Shown in pieces: positions 51,841 through 60,170 of a stretch of DNA of 64,000 nt. Within the stretch, counting starts at the first letter, position 1; each line of letters starts with the position of its first letter. The notes beneath the pieces were generated by a model. That model saw nothing but the letters and a program-made list of their open reading frames with translations. It was not told the origin of the DNA and ran no database searches. The stretch covers positions 5,766,001 to 5,830,000 of the forward strand of contig NZ_CP136624.1 of the NCBI RefSeq assembly GCF_032917945.1, written 5' to 3'. A program made the translations under genes and the position numbers. The stretch comes from Bradyrhizobium sp. sBnM-33. Lineage in GTDB: Bacteria > Pseudomonadota > Alphaproteobacteria > Rhizobiales > Xanthobacteraceae.

Positions 51841-52539
51841 ATGATCAGTCTGAAAGTTTTGAGTACCGCCGCGGCGATAGCGCTGCTCTTGCCAGTCGTA
51901 ACGCCGAGCCAAAGCTCAGCTCAGGGTCAGCCGGCCGGCGTCACGGCCGGCGGCGGCGGTGCTGGCCCACGAGGCGTTGGCGGCTTTAGCGGTGGCGGCG
52001 GTGCCGCGGCTATCGGCGGTGGCGGTGGCTTTAGAGGCGGTGGCGGCGGCGCCGTCGCGCCCGGCGGTGGCGGCTTTAGAGGTGGCGGCATGGCCGTCGC
52101 ACCCAGTGGAGGCGGCATCAGAGGTGGCGGCGTGGCCGTTGCACCCGGCAGTCCCGGCTTCAGGGCTGGCGCCGTTGCCAGCACGGAAGGCCGCGGAACT
52201 GGCTTTGTCCGGCCCGCGCCCGGCGTCGGTGGTGGCACCGTCGCGGGTGGCACCTGGCATGGCGGCCGTCACTTCCATCATCGCCATCATCGCCACCGTC
52301 ACGGAGGCTTCTGGCCGGGCTTCGCGATCGGCGCTGGCATCGGGTCTGCTTATGGCTACTACGGCAGCCCCTACTATTACGACGACCCCTATTATTACGA
52401 CGAGACCGTAGTCGCCGCAGGGCCCCCGGTCGGCGATGATGCCGTGGCGTATTGCATGCGGAGGTACAAGTCCTACGACCCGGCGTCAGGAACGTATCTT
52501 GGCTATGACGGGCAACGTCATCCCTGCCCGGCGCAATAG
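51841..52539 (+). CDS. Exported Gly-rich BA14K-family protein
   Basis: Protein of 232 residues. ATG 51841 has GGAG six bases upstream. Signal peptide about 1-28 (ending SSAQ). Residues 33-120 are Gly/Ala-rich repeats of the form GGGGFRGGG-x-AVAP; 133-160 hold a His-rich patch (HGGRHFHHRHHRHRHGG) that may bind metal; then a hydrophobic Gly segment and the BA14K-like C-terminus (DAVAYCMRRYKSYDPASGTY, ending RHPCPAQ, with two Cys). BA14K proteins are small secreted, lectin-like and immunoreactive in Brucella. A UUCG-capped terminator follows. Confidence 0.87.
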   Translation: MISLKVLSTAAAIALLLPVVTPSQSSAQGQPAGVTAGGGGAGPRGVGGFSGGGGAAAIGGGGGFRGGGGGAVAPGGGGFRGGGMAVAPSGGGIRGGGVAVAPGSPGFRAGAVASTEGRGTGFVRPAPGVGGGTVAGGTWHGGRHFHHRHHRHRHGGFWPGFAIGAGIGSAYGYYGSPYYYDDPYYYDETVVAAGPPVGDDAVAYCMRRYKSYDPASGTYLGYDGQRHPCPAQ

Positions 52540-52561
52540 CAAGACATAGTGAGTTCGAAGG

Positions 52562-52589
52562 GCGGCGCATTTCGATGCGCCGCTCTTTT
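52562..52589. terminator. Intrinsic terminator with TTCG tetraloop
   Basis: GCGGCGCAT-TTCG-ATGCGCCGC, a perfect 9-bp stem with a stabilising tetraloop, followed by TCTTTT. It separates the convergent BA14K and DMT transporter genes. Confidence 0.92.
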
Positions 52590-52601
52590 CGTTTGAAATA
52601 C

Positions 52602-53507
52602 TTACGAGCGCAACGCCACCGCGACGCCGCCAAGCGTAAACACCAGTGCCGCGACCTCGCGCAGGCCGAGCGGCTCGCCCAGCATCGACGCCGCTGCAAG
52701 CACCCCGATGATAGGCACCAGCAAGGTTCCGATTGAGGCTGTCGCCGCCGGGAGCCGCTCGAGCGCAGCAAACCAGCACACGTAGCACAGGCAGAACTGG
52801 ATCAGCGTCATATAGAGCAGCGACGCCCAGCCGACGGATGACAGATCAGCCAGTTGCGGCTGCTCGACCAGGAGGCCTACAATGGCAATCGGCAGGCAGC
52901 CCAGCCCGATCTGCCAGGCGGCCAGCGACAGCGGCGGCATCGCCAACGGAAAATGCTTGGTCAATACCGTTCCAAGCCCAACGCACACCGCGCCTGCCAG
53001 CGCGCAGGCGATGCCCGGCAATTTCTCGACGCTGGCCTCGATGCCGTTGCCGCCAATCAGCACGGCGATGCCGGCAAGCGCGACCGTGAGCGCGACGGCG
53101 CGGAGCGGCGACAGCCGCTCGCCGAGGATCGGCCGTGCCAGGAACGCCACCCAGACCGGGATCGATATCCCGAGCACGGCGGCCTCGCTGGCGTTGAGCC
53201 ACAATAGCGCCAGCCCCATGAACGCGACCCAGCCTCCGATCGTGAGCATCGAGACCAGGAGCAACCGCAGCCACATGAGACGGGGCACGCTCAATTTCTG
53301 CCGGCGCGCGAGCGCAAACAGCGCCAATGCCGCGGCGCCGACGATGCCGCACAGGCCGCGCGAGGACAACGGCGGCCATTCGATCAGTAAATGTTTCATG
53401 ATCGGGAAGTTGAGGCCCCAACCCACTGACGTGATGGCGAGCAGGATGAGCCCGAGTGGCGACAGCCGGGCGGCAGCGGCGCGCCTCGCATGGTTGATCG
53501 GCGACAT
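52602..53507 (-). CDS. EamA/DMT-superfamily transporter (paralogue A)
   Basis: Inner-membrane protein of 301 residues, ten helices in two EamA repeats. It starts near LGLILLAITSVGWGLNFPIMKHLL and ends with LVFTLGGVAVALRS. ATG 53507 is preferred; the frame is open to a GTG at 53588. It is clearly paralogous to the gene at 59274-60170: shared segments include LAITSVGWG, MGLALLWL and GEPLGL. An exporter of amino acids or nucleoside-like metabolites is typical, substrate unknown. Confidence 0.88.
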   Translation of the reverse strand: MSPINHARRAAAARLSPLGLILLAITSVGWGLNFPIMKHLLIEWPPLSSRGLCGIVGAAALALFALARRQKLSVPRLMWLRLLLVSMLTIGGWVAFMGLALLWLNASEAAVLGISIPVWVAFLARPILGERLSPLRAVALTVALAGIAVLIGGNGIEASVEKLPGIACALAGAVCVGLGTVLTKHFPLAMPPLSLAAWQIGLGCLPIAIVGLLVEQPQLADLSSVGWASLLYMTLIQFCLCYVCWFAALERLPAATASIGTLLVPIIGVLAAASMLGEPLGLREVAALVFTLGGVAVALRS

Positions 53508-53560
53508 GGCGGGATTAGATCCGGAACTGGCGTTGTTATCGTTCTGATACAGCGAAACGG

Positions 53561-53580
53561 AATTGCCCTCGGCAATTTTT
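53561..53580 (+). promoter_or_regulatory. AATTGCC palindrome with T-run
   Basis: AATTGCC-CTC-GGCAATT followed by TTT. It could be a weak terminator reading right or an operator in the gap between the divergent transporter and response regulator genes. Confidence 0.4.
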
Positions 53581-53681
53581 ATGGGCACTCTACCATGCAG
53601 ACGACCTGTCGAGGTTTCGACTTAATCGTCACATGGGACGAGCGACTCGCCTGGCCGCCGCCCGAGGAAGAAGGAATCATC

Positions 53682-54089
53682 GTGCCGCGCGTTCTCGTGG
53701 TCGATGACGACCCGATGGTCTGCGTTGCCATCGAGGTTTGTCTGACGCGCAAAGGTTTCGAGGTCACCGTCGCCGACGGTGGTGAAGCGGGAATGCGCGC
53801 GCTCGAAACGTCCGATTTCGACGTCATGCTGATTGATGTGTTCATGCCGCATATGCGCGGCTTCGAATCGATCCGGATGTTCCACGAGCGCAAGCCGGAC
53901 TTACCGATCGTCGCGATGTCGGGCTACGCCTTCGCCAACACCGAACGCGCACCGGATTTCCTGCGGATGACCATCGAGCTCGGCGCGGCATGCTGCCTGC
54001 GCAAGCCGTTCACGCCGGACGCGTTGTTGACCTCGGTCAATCAATGCATCACCAATCCGAAAGCTTCCGCGCAGCAGTCGAAATCGTGA
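53682..54089 (+). CDS. Single-domain response regulator
   Basis: Receiver of 135 residues with no output domain. GTG 53682 has AAGGA seven bases upstream; ATG 53595 would add about 29 residues that do not look like a receiver. Acid pocket VDDDPM (Asp), phospho-Asp in MLIDVFMPHMRG (about 54), Thr/Ser in VAMSGYA and Lys in LRKPFTP. A CC pair (GAACCLRKPF) is unusual next to the Lys. The hybrid kinase begins 15 bp downstream, so the pair is an operon. Confidence 0.9.
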   Translation: MPRVLVVDDDPMVCVAIEVCLTRKGFEVTVADGGEAGMRALETSDFDVMLIDVFMPHMRGFESIRMFHERKPDLPIVAMSGYAFANTERAPDFLRMTIELGAACCLRKPFTPDALLTSVNQCITNPKASAQQSKS

Positions 54090-54104
54090 AGTAAACAACT
54101 GGCA

Positions 54105-56339
54105 ATGCCCTCGCAGCGTCTCATTCTCGGAATTGGTCTCGCTATCCTCCTCATTATCGGCGCTGCCTCGATCGGTCTCGACCTCAAGTCGCGGTCCGAT
54201 AACGCCTCGGTCGACCGCGCGCTTGGAATCCTCAGCAAGATCTCGGACATGCGCCCGCTGCTGCGCCGGGCGGAGAGCTCGGCGCGCGCTTTTGCGCTGT
54301 CAGGCGATCAGGAATTCGCCAGGGACTACCGCGAGGCCAACGACGCCATCCTGCCGGCGCTGGCGGCACTGATCGAGGCGGTCAAGGACAATCCCACCGA
54401 ACGGCAGTTGATCGAAGAGACCAAGGCGCTGGTGGAGCGCCAGATTGCCGTCAATGGCGAGTTGATCAGGCTCCGGAATGCGGGAGATAGCGCCGCCATC
54501 GCGGCTCTCGTCAGCGAGGAAGACCGCGCGGCGACGGCGGCGATCGCTGGAAACCTTGCAAAGGCGGTTGCGGAAGAGCGCCGGCTGCTTTTTGCCAGAC
54601 GCGCCGAATCCGAAACCAACGGGACGCTGCTGCTGGCGATCGACCTCGCCGGCGTCCTGCTGATTCTGGTTCTCGCCACCCTTCTGACGGTCTCAACCCG
54701 CCGCTCGCGCCGGGAACTACAGGATTCGCTGAGCGCCACCAGGGCCACGAACGAGGCGCTGGAGGCCGCGGTCGCCGAGCGCACCGAGCATCTGGTTGCC
54801 GCGCATGACGAACTGAGGCTTTCGGCCGCCGTCCTGCGCAGCACCTTTCACAGCATGGCGGAGGCGGTGCTCGTCATCGACACCAGGGGCGAGGTTTTGC
54901 TTTCAAACCCGGCCGCCGAGAAGATGCTGCGCTACCGGCCGGGCATGACGGTCGAGCACTTGCGCTCGCTCAGCGCGGTTTTCCATGCCGACGGTGTCAC
55001 GCCGCTACCTGTCCATGATATGCCTGCCTCGCGCGCGCTGCGCGGCGAAGCGTTCGACGCCACCGAAATTGTGCTGCGCCCGCTCAGCGGCAATCCGCCC
55101 GTCCATCTCGTGATCAGCGGCCGGCCGCTGCGCGATGCTTCGGGCGCCATCAGCGGCGCGGCGCTGGTCTATCATGACATTACGGCGTCGCGCGAAACCG
55201 AGCACAAGCTGCAGCAGGCGCAAAAGCTCGACGCCATCGGTAAGCTCACCGGCGGCGTCGCGCACGACTTCAATAACATGCTGACCGTAATCACCGGCAC
55301 CACCGAAACGCTGGTGGCTAACCTTGCGCATGAGCCGGCGTTGCAGAAGACCGCCGAACTGATCGACCAGGCGGCGGAGCGCTGCAGCGAGCTGATCCAG
55401 CATCTGCTCGCCTTCGCCCGCCGCCAGCCGTTGCAGCCGCGCAATGTCGACATCAACGCGACCGTGCTCGATATCGCAAAACTGCTTCGCCCGACGCTCG
55501 GCGAACAGATCGAGGTCAACTCCATTCTCGAACAGGAAGTGGCGATTGCGCATATCGACGCGTCGCAGCTCGCCAACTCCCTACTCAACATGGCGATCAA
55601 CGCGCGCGATGCGATGCCGAACGGCGGCAAGCTGCTTTTGGAGACGCGCAACGTCGTGCTCGACGAGGCCTATGCGCAGGCCAACCCGGACGCAAAGCCC
55701 GGTCCCTATGTGATGCTCGCGGTCAGCGACACCGGCGCCGGCATGCCGCAGGAGGTGCTCGATAAGGTGTTCGAGCCGTTCTTCACCACCAAGGAGATCG
55801 GCAAGGGCTCAGGCCTCGGCTTGAGCATGGTCTACGGCTTCGTCAAACAGTCCGGCGGGCACATCCGGATCTACAGCGAGGTCGGCCACGGCACAACGAT
55901 CAAGCTCTATCTGCCCCCTGCCCGCGGCCAGGTCGAGGTCGCGCCGCCGGCGGCAGCGCCACTGCCGCATGGTAACGAGACCATCATGGTGGTGGAAGAC
56001 GACGCGCTGGTGCGCAACTTCGTCACCACGCAATTGCAGAGCCTCGGTTACCGCACGGTGGCCGCCGCCAACGGACCGGCGGCGATGAACCTGATCGAAG
56101 GCGGTCAGGCGTTCGATCTGCTGTTCACCGATGTGATCATGCCCGGCGGCATGACCGGACGCGAACTCGCGGACAAGGTGCTGAAGCTCCGGCCCGGCAT
56201 CAAGGTATTATATACGTCCGGCTATACCGACAATGCGATCGTGCACCAGGGCCGGCTCGATTCCGGTGTGCTGCTGCTGACCAAGCCGTACCGGAAGTCG
56301 CAGTTGGCGAACATGGTGCGGCGCGCGCTGTCGGGGTAA
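54105..56339 (+). CDS. Hybrid sensor histidine kinase: CHASE3, PAS, HisKA, HATPase, receiver
   Basis: Membrane kinase of 744 residues. TM1 about 5-25; CHASE3 sensor about 28-165; TM2 about 176-197; coiled linker; PAS about 240-365 (STFHSMAEAVLVIDTRGEVL); HisKA with His in IGKLTGGVAHDFNNMLTVI (about 386); HATPase about 490-600 (MAINARDAMPNGGK, SDTGAGM, GSGLGLSMVYG); and a C-terminal receiver about 620-740 with VEDDALVRN, phospho-Asp in LLFTDVIMPGGM and TKPYRK. The PAS-HisKA-HATPase-REC tail is the common one-carbon/stress hybrid kinase type in rhizobia. It pairs with the upstream receiver. Confidence 0.93.
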   Translation: MPSQRLILGIGLAILLIIGAASIGLDLKSRSDNASVDRALGILSKISDMRPLLRRAESSARAFALSGDQEFARDYREANDAILPALAALIEAVKDNPTERQLIEETKALVERQIAVNGELIRLRNAGDSAAIAALVSEEDRAATAAIAGNLAKAVAEERRLLFARRAESETNGTLLLAIDLAGVLLILVLATLLTVSTRRSRRELQDSLSATRATNEALEAAVAERTEHLVAAHDELRLSAAVLRSTFHSMAEAVLVIDTRGEVLLSNPAAEKMLRYRPGMTVEHLRSLSAVFHADGVTPLPVHDMPASRALRGEAFDATEIVLRPLSGNPPVHLVISGRPLRDASGAISGAALVYHDITASRETEHKLQQAQKLDAIGKLTGGVAHDFNNMLTVITGTTETLVANLAHEPALQKTAELIDQAAERCSELIQHLLAFARRQPLQPRNVDINATVLDIAKLLRPTLGEQIEVNSILEQEVAIAHIDASQLANSLLNMAINARDAMPNGGKLLLETRNVVLDEAYAQANPDAKPGPYVMLAVSDTGAGMPQEVLDKVFEPFFTTKEIGKGSGLGLSMVYGFVKQSGGHIRIYSEVGHGTTIKLYLPPARGQVEVAPPAAAPLPHGNETIMVVEDDALVRNFVTTQLQSLGYRTVAAANGPAAMNLIEGGQAFDLLFTDVIMPGGMTGRELADKVLKLRPGIKVLYTSGYTDNAIVHQGRLDSGVLLLTKPYRKSQLANMVRRALSG

Positions 56340-56436
56340 GCACGGCGCAAGCCTCCTCTCGCAGCGTGTCTTCAATGCCGACTTGATGTATGAAAGTGAC
56401 GTTGGACGAAGAGATTCGAGGGAAGAGCCAAGGCTA

Positions 56437-56799
56437 ATGGCGGACGTGATCTACAAGCGCTGCTATTTCGATTGGGGCGGACGATGCGCCTACTGCGACG
56501 TTGGACTGCCCCGGATAAAGACGGGCGGCAAGGTCAAGGCCAGCATTGACCATTTTATCCCGCTCTCAAAGGGAGGCCAGAATGGCAGGAGCAACCGCGT
56601 GCTGTCCTGCTACCCCTGCAATCTCGCCAAGGGCGACACCGACCCGCGCGAGACCAATCAATGGCCCCACATCGAACGGCGCCTCGCCGAGATCGCCGCT
56701 TCGCCGCTCATCAGCCACGGGAAGCTCAAGCAGCTTATTCCCGAATTGGTGAAGCAACTTGCCGTAGGATCCGCACAAGACGGGCCGCGTTGGCGCTGA
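56437..56799 (+). CDS. HNH endonuclease-like protein
   Basis: Protein of 120 residues. The HNH fold shows in CAYCDVGLPRI, then SIDHFIPLSKGG (catalytic Asp-His), N in GRSNRVLSCYPCNLAKGDTDPRE, with two CxxC pairs (CAYC and CYPC) for a structural zinc. ATG 56437 has AAGG four bases upstream; TTG 56383 is an alternative. Solitary HNH genes of this kind can be phage- or restriction-derived. Its 3' end lies over the rear of a truncated parE, so it is adjacent to a recombination scar. Confidence 0.85.
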   Translation: MADVIYKRCYFDWGGRCAYCDVGLPRIKTGGKVKASIDHFIPLSKGGQNGRSNRVLSCYPCNLAKGDTDPRETNQWPHIERRLAEIAASPLISHGKLKQLIPELVKQLAVGSAQDGPRWR

Positions 56800-56815
56800 T
56801 CGGGCAACCTGCGCA

Positions 56816-56914
56816 TTGCCGCGCGCCAAAATTCTCAGTGGTCCATTTGACGATATTCGCAAAATCGACTTCTGCAGCAGCGCCGAAGCGGACGCGCCAT
56901 TTCCGCTCGGCCAT
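56816..56914 (-). pseudogene. ParE toxin, 5' remnant only
   Basis: From ATG 56914, 33 codons read like the start of a ParE/RelE-type toxin (KWRVRFGAAAEVDFANIVKW, then TTENFGARQ). After ARQ the homology stops abruptly; the frame continues as unrelated sequence to TAA at 56735, over the 3' end of the HNH gene. About two thirds of the toxin, including the catalytic/gyrase-binding C-terminus, is missing. It starts 9 bp after the antitoxin stop, the normal parDE order. Confidence 0.72.
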
Positions 56915-56922
56915 TGGCGGAC

Positions 56923-57096
56923 CTATCCGGCGGTCTTGGAAATGACCTTCTCCGAAAGATCATTCAAATAGGCTCGCAACTCTTCGACATCTCCGAATTC
57001 TTTGAATTCGCCTCGATCCAGTGCACCAACACCGGCCCGTGCTGCTGATCGCAGGGCCTTCAGCTTGCTCGCGTCTTCTCCGCCGTGGCGCGCCAT
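56923..57096 (-). pseudogene. ParD antitoxin, 3' remnant lacking the DNA-binding half
   Basis: 57 codons from ATG 57096 (or TTG 57102) to TAG. The sequence EDASKLKALRSAARAG followed by DRGEFKEFGDVEELRAYL and LSEKVIS matches the toxin-binding C-terminal half of ParD-type antitoxins, such as the segment after REAED in that family. The N-terminal ribbon-helix-helix (about 40 residues) is absent; an in-frame TAG precedes it and the neighbouring dehydrogenase gene ends 18 bp away. It is a remnant, not a functional antitoxin. Confidence 0.7.
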
Positions 57097-57113
57097 TCTC
57101 AACTACGCTCCCG

Positions 57114-58178
57114 TCACTGCGCGCCGGATCCGCCCGCCACGATCTTCTCGTTCAGCTTCTGATCGACGATCTCGACCGTGCGGTCGATCTCGGCGCTGGG
57201 CGCGCCGAGCTGGTGCGAGATCAGCTTCACGAGCAAGTCGACGCGCTCGATGAACGGCGCGCCGGCAGCGACCGCGCGGGCCGCCGATGACGGCTTGAGC
57301 AGGCTTTCGGCCGCCTTGGCGTATTTCCCGAACGGCACCTGGTCCTGCGGGTCGGCGCCCAGGCGCCGGGCGATGCCGTCGACATGGTCATAGATCGATT
57401 GCGAGAGTTTCAGATCGCCGTGCACGGCGTCGCGGATCGACTGCGGCTCGCTCGGGGTGATGCAGCGGTAGTTGCCGGTCAGCAGCATCGACCATTTGGC
57501 GAGCGGCACGAACAGCGAGTCGAACACCTTCAGCTTCACCGGAACGTCATGGCCGTCCAGCGTCACCGCATCGATATCAGCTTCCAGCTCGCGAAGCAGC
57601 TTGTTGTGCTTGTCATCGGCAAAGGCGGCCGCCTTGAAGTTGGTCGGCAGGCCGACATGAAGCACGTTTGCCGCCTCTTCCGGCGGGCGGAAGGCCTGCG
57701 GATCGGGCGAGCACAGCGTCACCAGCCCCGGCGCGAACCGCTCCCACACCTGCGCATTGGTATAGGCTTCCTCGAGGTCCATGTCCGCCAGCGCCGGGAT
57801 GCGCTTGAGATAGGGTAACGGCGGCATGTTCATGATCGACAGACAAGGCAGTTTCGCCTCGGCGATCTTGACCATCAGAACCCGGATCGTGTGGTTGGTG
57901 TATTGCGGCTCCTGCATCGCAAGACCGACCAGATCGTAACGGGAAAGGTCGACGTCTTGAGGCGTGGTCGCATCCAGCTTGCCAGGCAGGTCGCGCGAGA
58001 AAATCGCGCGGTGCACCGCCTCGTCGCGCAGCTTGATACGAACTTCGGTGCCGTCGCGGTTGATGAGGTCGGCCGTCTTCTTCCGGCACACCAGGGTCAC
58101 GTTGTGCCCGGCCATCAAAAGCTTCGTCGCCAGCAACGAGCCGTACGAGGCCCCAAGGATCAGAATGTTGCGCGCCAT
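57114..58178 (-). CDS. Ketopantoate reductase-like NAD(P)-binding protein
   Basis: Protein of 354 residues. N-terminal Rossmann start MARNILILGASYGSLLATKLLMAGHNVTLVCRKKTADLI (the motif is GASYGSLLA rather than GxGxxG), then PQDVDLSRYDLVGLAMQEPQY. The C-terminal helical domain is ApbA/PanE-like (KWSMLLTGNYRCITPSEP in place of the usual KLxxNxxxN). It is longer than PanE (about 300). ATG 58178 has GAGAGAG two bases upstream. The Rossmann variant and length make an opine- or octopine-type dehydrogenase possible too. It lies next to the parDE scar. Confidence 0.8.
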   Translation of the reverse strand: MARNILILGASYGSLLATKLLMAGHNVTLVCRKKTADLINRDGTEVRIKLRDEAVHRAIFSRDLPGKLDATTPQDVDLSRYDLVGLAMQEPQYTNHTIRVLMVKIAEAKLPCLSIMNMPPLPYLKRIPALADMDLEEAYTNAQVWERFAPGLVTLCSPDPQAFRPPEEAANVLHVGLPTNFKAAAFADDKHNKLLRELEADIDAVTLDGHDVPVKLKVFDSLFVPLAKWSMLLTGNYRCITPSEPQSIRDAVHGDLKLSQSIYDHVDGIARRLGADPQDQVPFGKYAKAAESLLKPSSAARAVAAGAPFIERVDLLVKLISHQLGAPSAEIDRTVEIVDQKLNEKIVAGGSGAQ

Positions 58179-58535
58179 ACTCTCTCTTTCACAGATAAAA
58201 CTTTCACGGATAAAACCAGGCCTATCCAGACCTGGCACCCATTATGCCAGAACTATCTCAGCAGGAGGCCTACTGCAAACTGGGAGATGTTACAATGAGA
58301 TAGCGGCTCCCAATTTTACACTCGGCTACGCCGTCGGGAGGCAGTTGGCCGAGAAGGCGATCAAGCTTCGGCCCGTCGTAAAAGGTGCTTTACCCATCGG
58401 GCTATACCCGACAGCGATCTGCATCAGGGCTGCCTCGCTGCCTCGCCCCAACGTGCTGTGCCAACCAAGCCCGATCAAAAATCCAATTGGGGCGATGAAG
58501 GCTGGCGCCGCTTAAGCAACCATCGGCAGAGTGGG
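58179..58535. other. Stretch without a recognised gene
   Basis: A plus-strand frame runs to 58515 and includes LGYAVGRQLAEKAIKLRP, but it has no plausible start and is antisense to the dehydrogenase gene for most of its length. I see no palindromes of note. It may be a remnant. Confidence 0.3.
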
Positions 58536-58739
58536 TCATGTGCCCTGCGGCGATAACGCCTGGACCGCCGAGGAAAAGCCATCAAGAGAATAACCCAGCT
58601 CAGCAAGTGCCACGTCAATGTCCGCCAAGGTGTCCGTGCGCTGCGACCATGACCATACCCAAATGAAAGGTAAGAAGTTAGCACTGCACGAATGCAGCGA
58701 ACGATCTGGATCATCCGCTTTGCCAATGATGTTGTACAT
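58536..58739 (-). CDS. Possible small protein
   Basis: An ATG at 58739 opens 67 codons ending in TGA. The product has an aromatic stretch (LPFIWVWSWS) then an amphipathic helix (TDTLADIDVALAELGYSLDG). There is no clear ribosome site. The composition is not shadow-like, but nothing known matches. Confidence 0.32.
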   Translation of the reverse strand: MYNIIGKADDPDRSLHSCSANFLPFIWVWSWSQRTDTLADIDVALAELGYSLDGFSSAVQALSPQGT

Positions 58740-58790
58740 TAGATTGGACGCCGATAGAAAAAATAGACTTAGTGAAAAATGGAGCGCGCA

Positions 58791-59075
58791 ATGAGGACGA
58801 TCATCCTTGTTCTTTTGTCTCTCGCGATTTCATGTGAAATGTCTCTTGCGCAGCAACTAAGCCGGTTCTGTATTGGAGAAAGACGTTGCCCGGTCGGCGG
58901 TCACACGCTGTACCCGTGTGGGTCGGATGCTGATGCTATTGCTGAGGAGCTCTGCACGGTTCGGTTGGGAGGCGGCCAGACAAAAGTGCTCCCGCATCAG
59001 CTCCGGAAGGATGGCATGAAGGCCGGTAAGCGGTGCGGATACGCCTGGTACAGCGTGACTTGTATGAAGAATTAG
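58791..59075 (+). CDS. Small cysteine-rich exported protein
   Basis: Protein of 94 residues. ATG 58791 has GGAG six bases upstream; ATG 58779 is in frame. The signal peptide is about 1-21 (LVLLSLAISCEMSLAQ). The mature part, about 70 residues, has six Cys in the order CIG, RCPVGG, YPCGSD, LCTV, RCGY, TCMKN, enough for three disulfides. The upstream 60 bp is AT-rich (GAAAAAATAGACTTAGTGAAAA, a lower GC than the surroundings), hinting at acquisition. Function unknown; a small enzyme inhibitor or effector is possible. Confidence 0.72.
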   Translation: MRTIILVLLSLAISCEMSLAQQLSRFCIGERRCPVGGHTLYPCGSDADAIAEELCTVRLGGGQTKVLPHQLRKDGMKAGKRCGYAWYSVTCMKN

Positions 59076-59115
59076 TCAGGTCAGGCATACGCCCAAGCCT
59101 GATTTCTTTCTCCGA

Positions 59116-59273
59116 TCATGGCGCCGTAATCGTCGCAACCTCTTCTGCCGCCAGAGCGCCCGGCAAACATGTAACGAGCATTGATTTCGCAACGCTGTCA
59201 TCTGGGAACTGCTCAAGGATTTCGCGGTAGCGACGCGCAGCGCCAAGGTCTCGGGCTTCAAAATGCCTCGAAG
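59116..59273 (-). pseudogene. Possible 3' remnant of a TPR-containing gene
   Basis: About 50 codons ending in TGA at 59116 read HFEARDLGAARRYREILEQF followed by PDDSVAK, like the last TPR of an adenylate-cyclase-type or TPR protein. Upstream of 59273 the frame runs into the exporter gene and becomes meaningless, so only the 3' end would survive, abutting that gene's stop. Confidence 0.3.
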
Positions 59274-60170
59274 CTAAGACCGCGTCGCCAGCACCACGCC
59301 CGCCAGCGTAAACACCAGCGCCACGATCTGGATCAGGCCGAGCGGCTCGCCGAGCGCAACCGCCGACGCCACGACGCCGATCACCGGCACCGCCATGGTG
59401 CCGATCGCGGCGACCGAGGCCGGCAAACGGGCGAGCGCGGCGAACCAGCTCACATAGGCGATGCAGAACTGGATCACGGTCGAATAGATCAGCAGCCACC
59501 AGCCGAGCTGTGTCACCTTCTCGATATGCGTGGTCTCGACGGCGAGGCCGATGATGACGATCGGAAAACAGCCGAGCCCGATCTGCCAGGCGGCGGCCGG
59601 GATCGGCGGCAGCGGCACCGGCAGCTTTTTCGCCAGCACCGTGCCGAGCGCAAAGCCGAACGCGCCGCCCAGCGCCATCACCATGCCCGGTAGCTTTGCG
59701 GCGGTCGCGCTAAAGCCGTTGCCGCCCATGATGGCGGCGAGGCCTGCGAATGCCATCACCAGCGCCACCGTGCGCAAGATAGTCGGCCGCTCGCCGAGCA
59801 CCGGCCAGGCCAAGAGCGAGGCCCAGACCGGCATGGTGTAGGCGATCAGCGCCGCCTCGCTCGCCGGCAGCCAGAGCAGCGCCAGCCCCATCAGCACCAT
59901 CCAACCGGTGACGTTAAGCAGCGCGGCGAGCATCAGCCGCGGCCATAGATGCCGCTCGACCTTCAGGCTTTGCGAGCGCGCCAGCGCCAGCACGGCCAAA
60001 AGCGCCGCGCCGATCACGCCGGTCGAGCCGCGCAGCGTCAACGGCGGCAGCTCGCTCAGGAGATACTTCGTGACGGGCCAGTTGAAGCCCCAGCCCACCG
60101 AGGTGATGGCGAGGAACATCAGGCCGGCGGGCGCGATCCGCGCCGGCGCGGTGGGTTTTGATTCTGTCAT
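59274..60170 (-). CDS. EamA/DMT-superfamily transporter (paralogue B)
   Basis: Inner-membrane protein of 298 residues with ten helices. ATG 60170 starts MTESKPTAPARIAPAGLMFL; the upstream part of the open frame is not hydrophobic and is left out. Very similar along its length to the gene at 52602-53507 (LAITSVGWGFNWPVTKYLLS, then LPPLTLRG; end LVFTLAGVVLATRS), including the same order of helix motifs. The two copies lie 5.8 kb apart on the same strand, suggesting local duplication followed by insertion, or two related acquisitions. Confidence 0.9.
   Translation of the reverse strand: MTESKPTAPARIAPAGLMFLAITSVGWGFNWPVTKYLLSELPPLTLRGSTGVIGAALLAVLALARSQSLKVERHLWPRLMLAALLNVTGWMVLMGLALLWLPASEAALIAYTMPVWASLLAWPVLGERPTILRTVALVMAFAGLAAIMGGNGFSATAAKLPGMVMALGGAFGFALGTVLAKKLPVPLPPIPAAAWQIGLGCFPIVIIGLAVETTHIEKVTQLGWWLLIYSTVIQFCIAYVSWFAALARLPASVAAIGTMAVPVIGVVASAVALGEPLGLIQIVALVFTLAGVVLATRS

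Noticed and set aside
57964..58515. Plus-strand frame over the dehydrogenase gene
   Set aside because: Most of it is antisense to the well-supported Rossmann protein; the free 3' part lacks a start.
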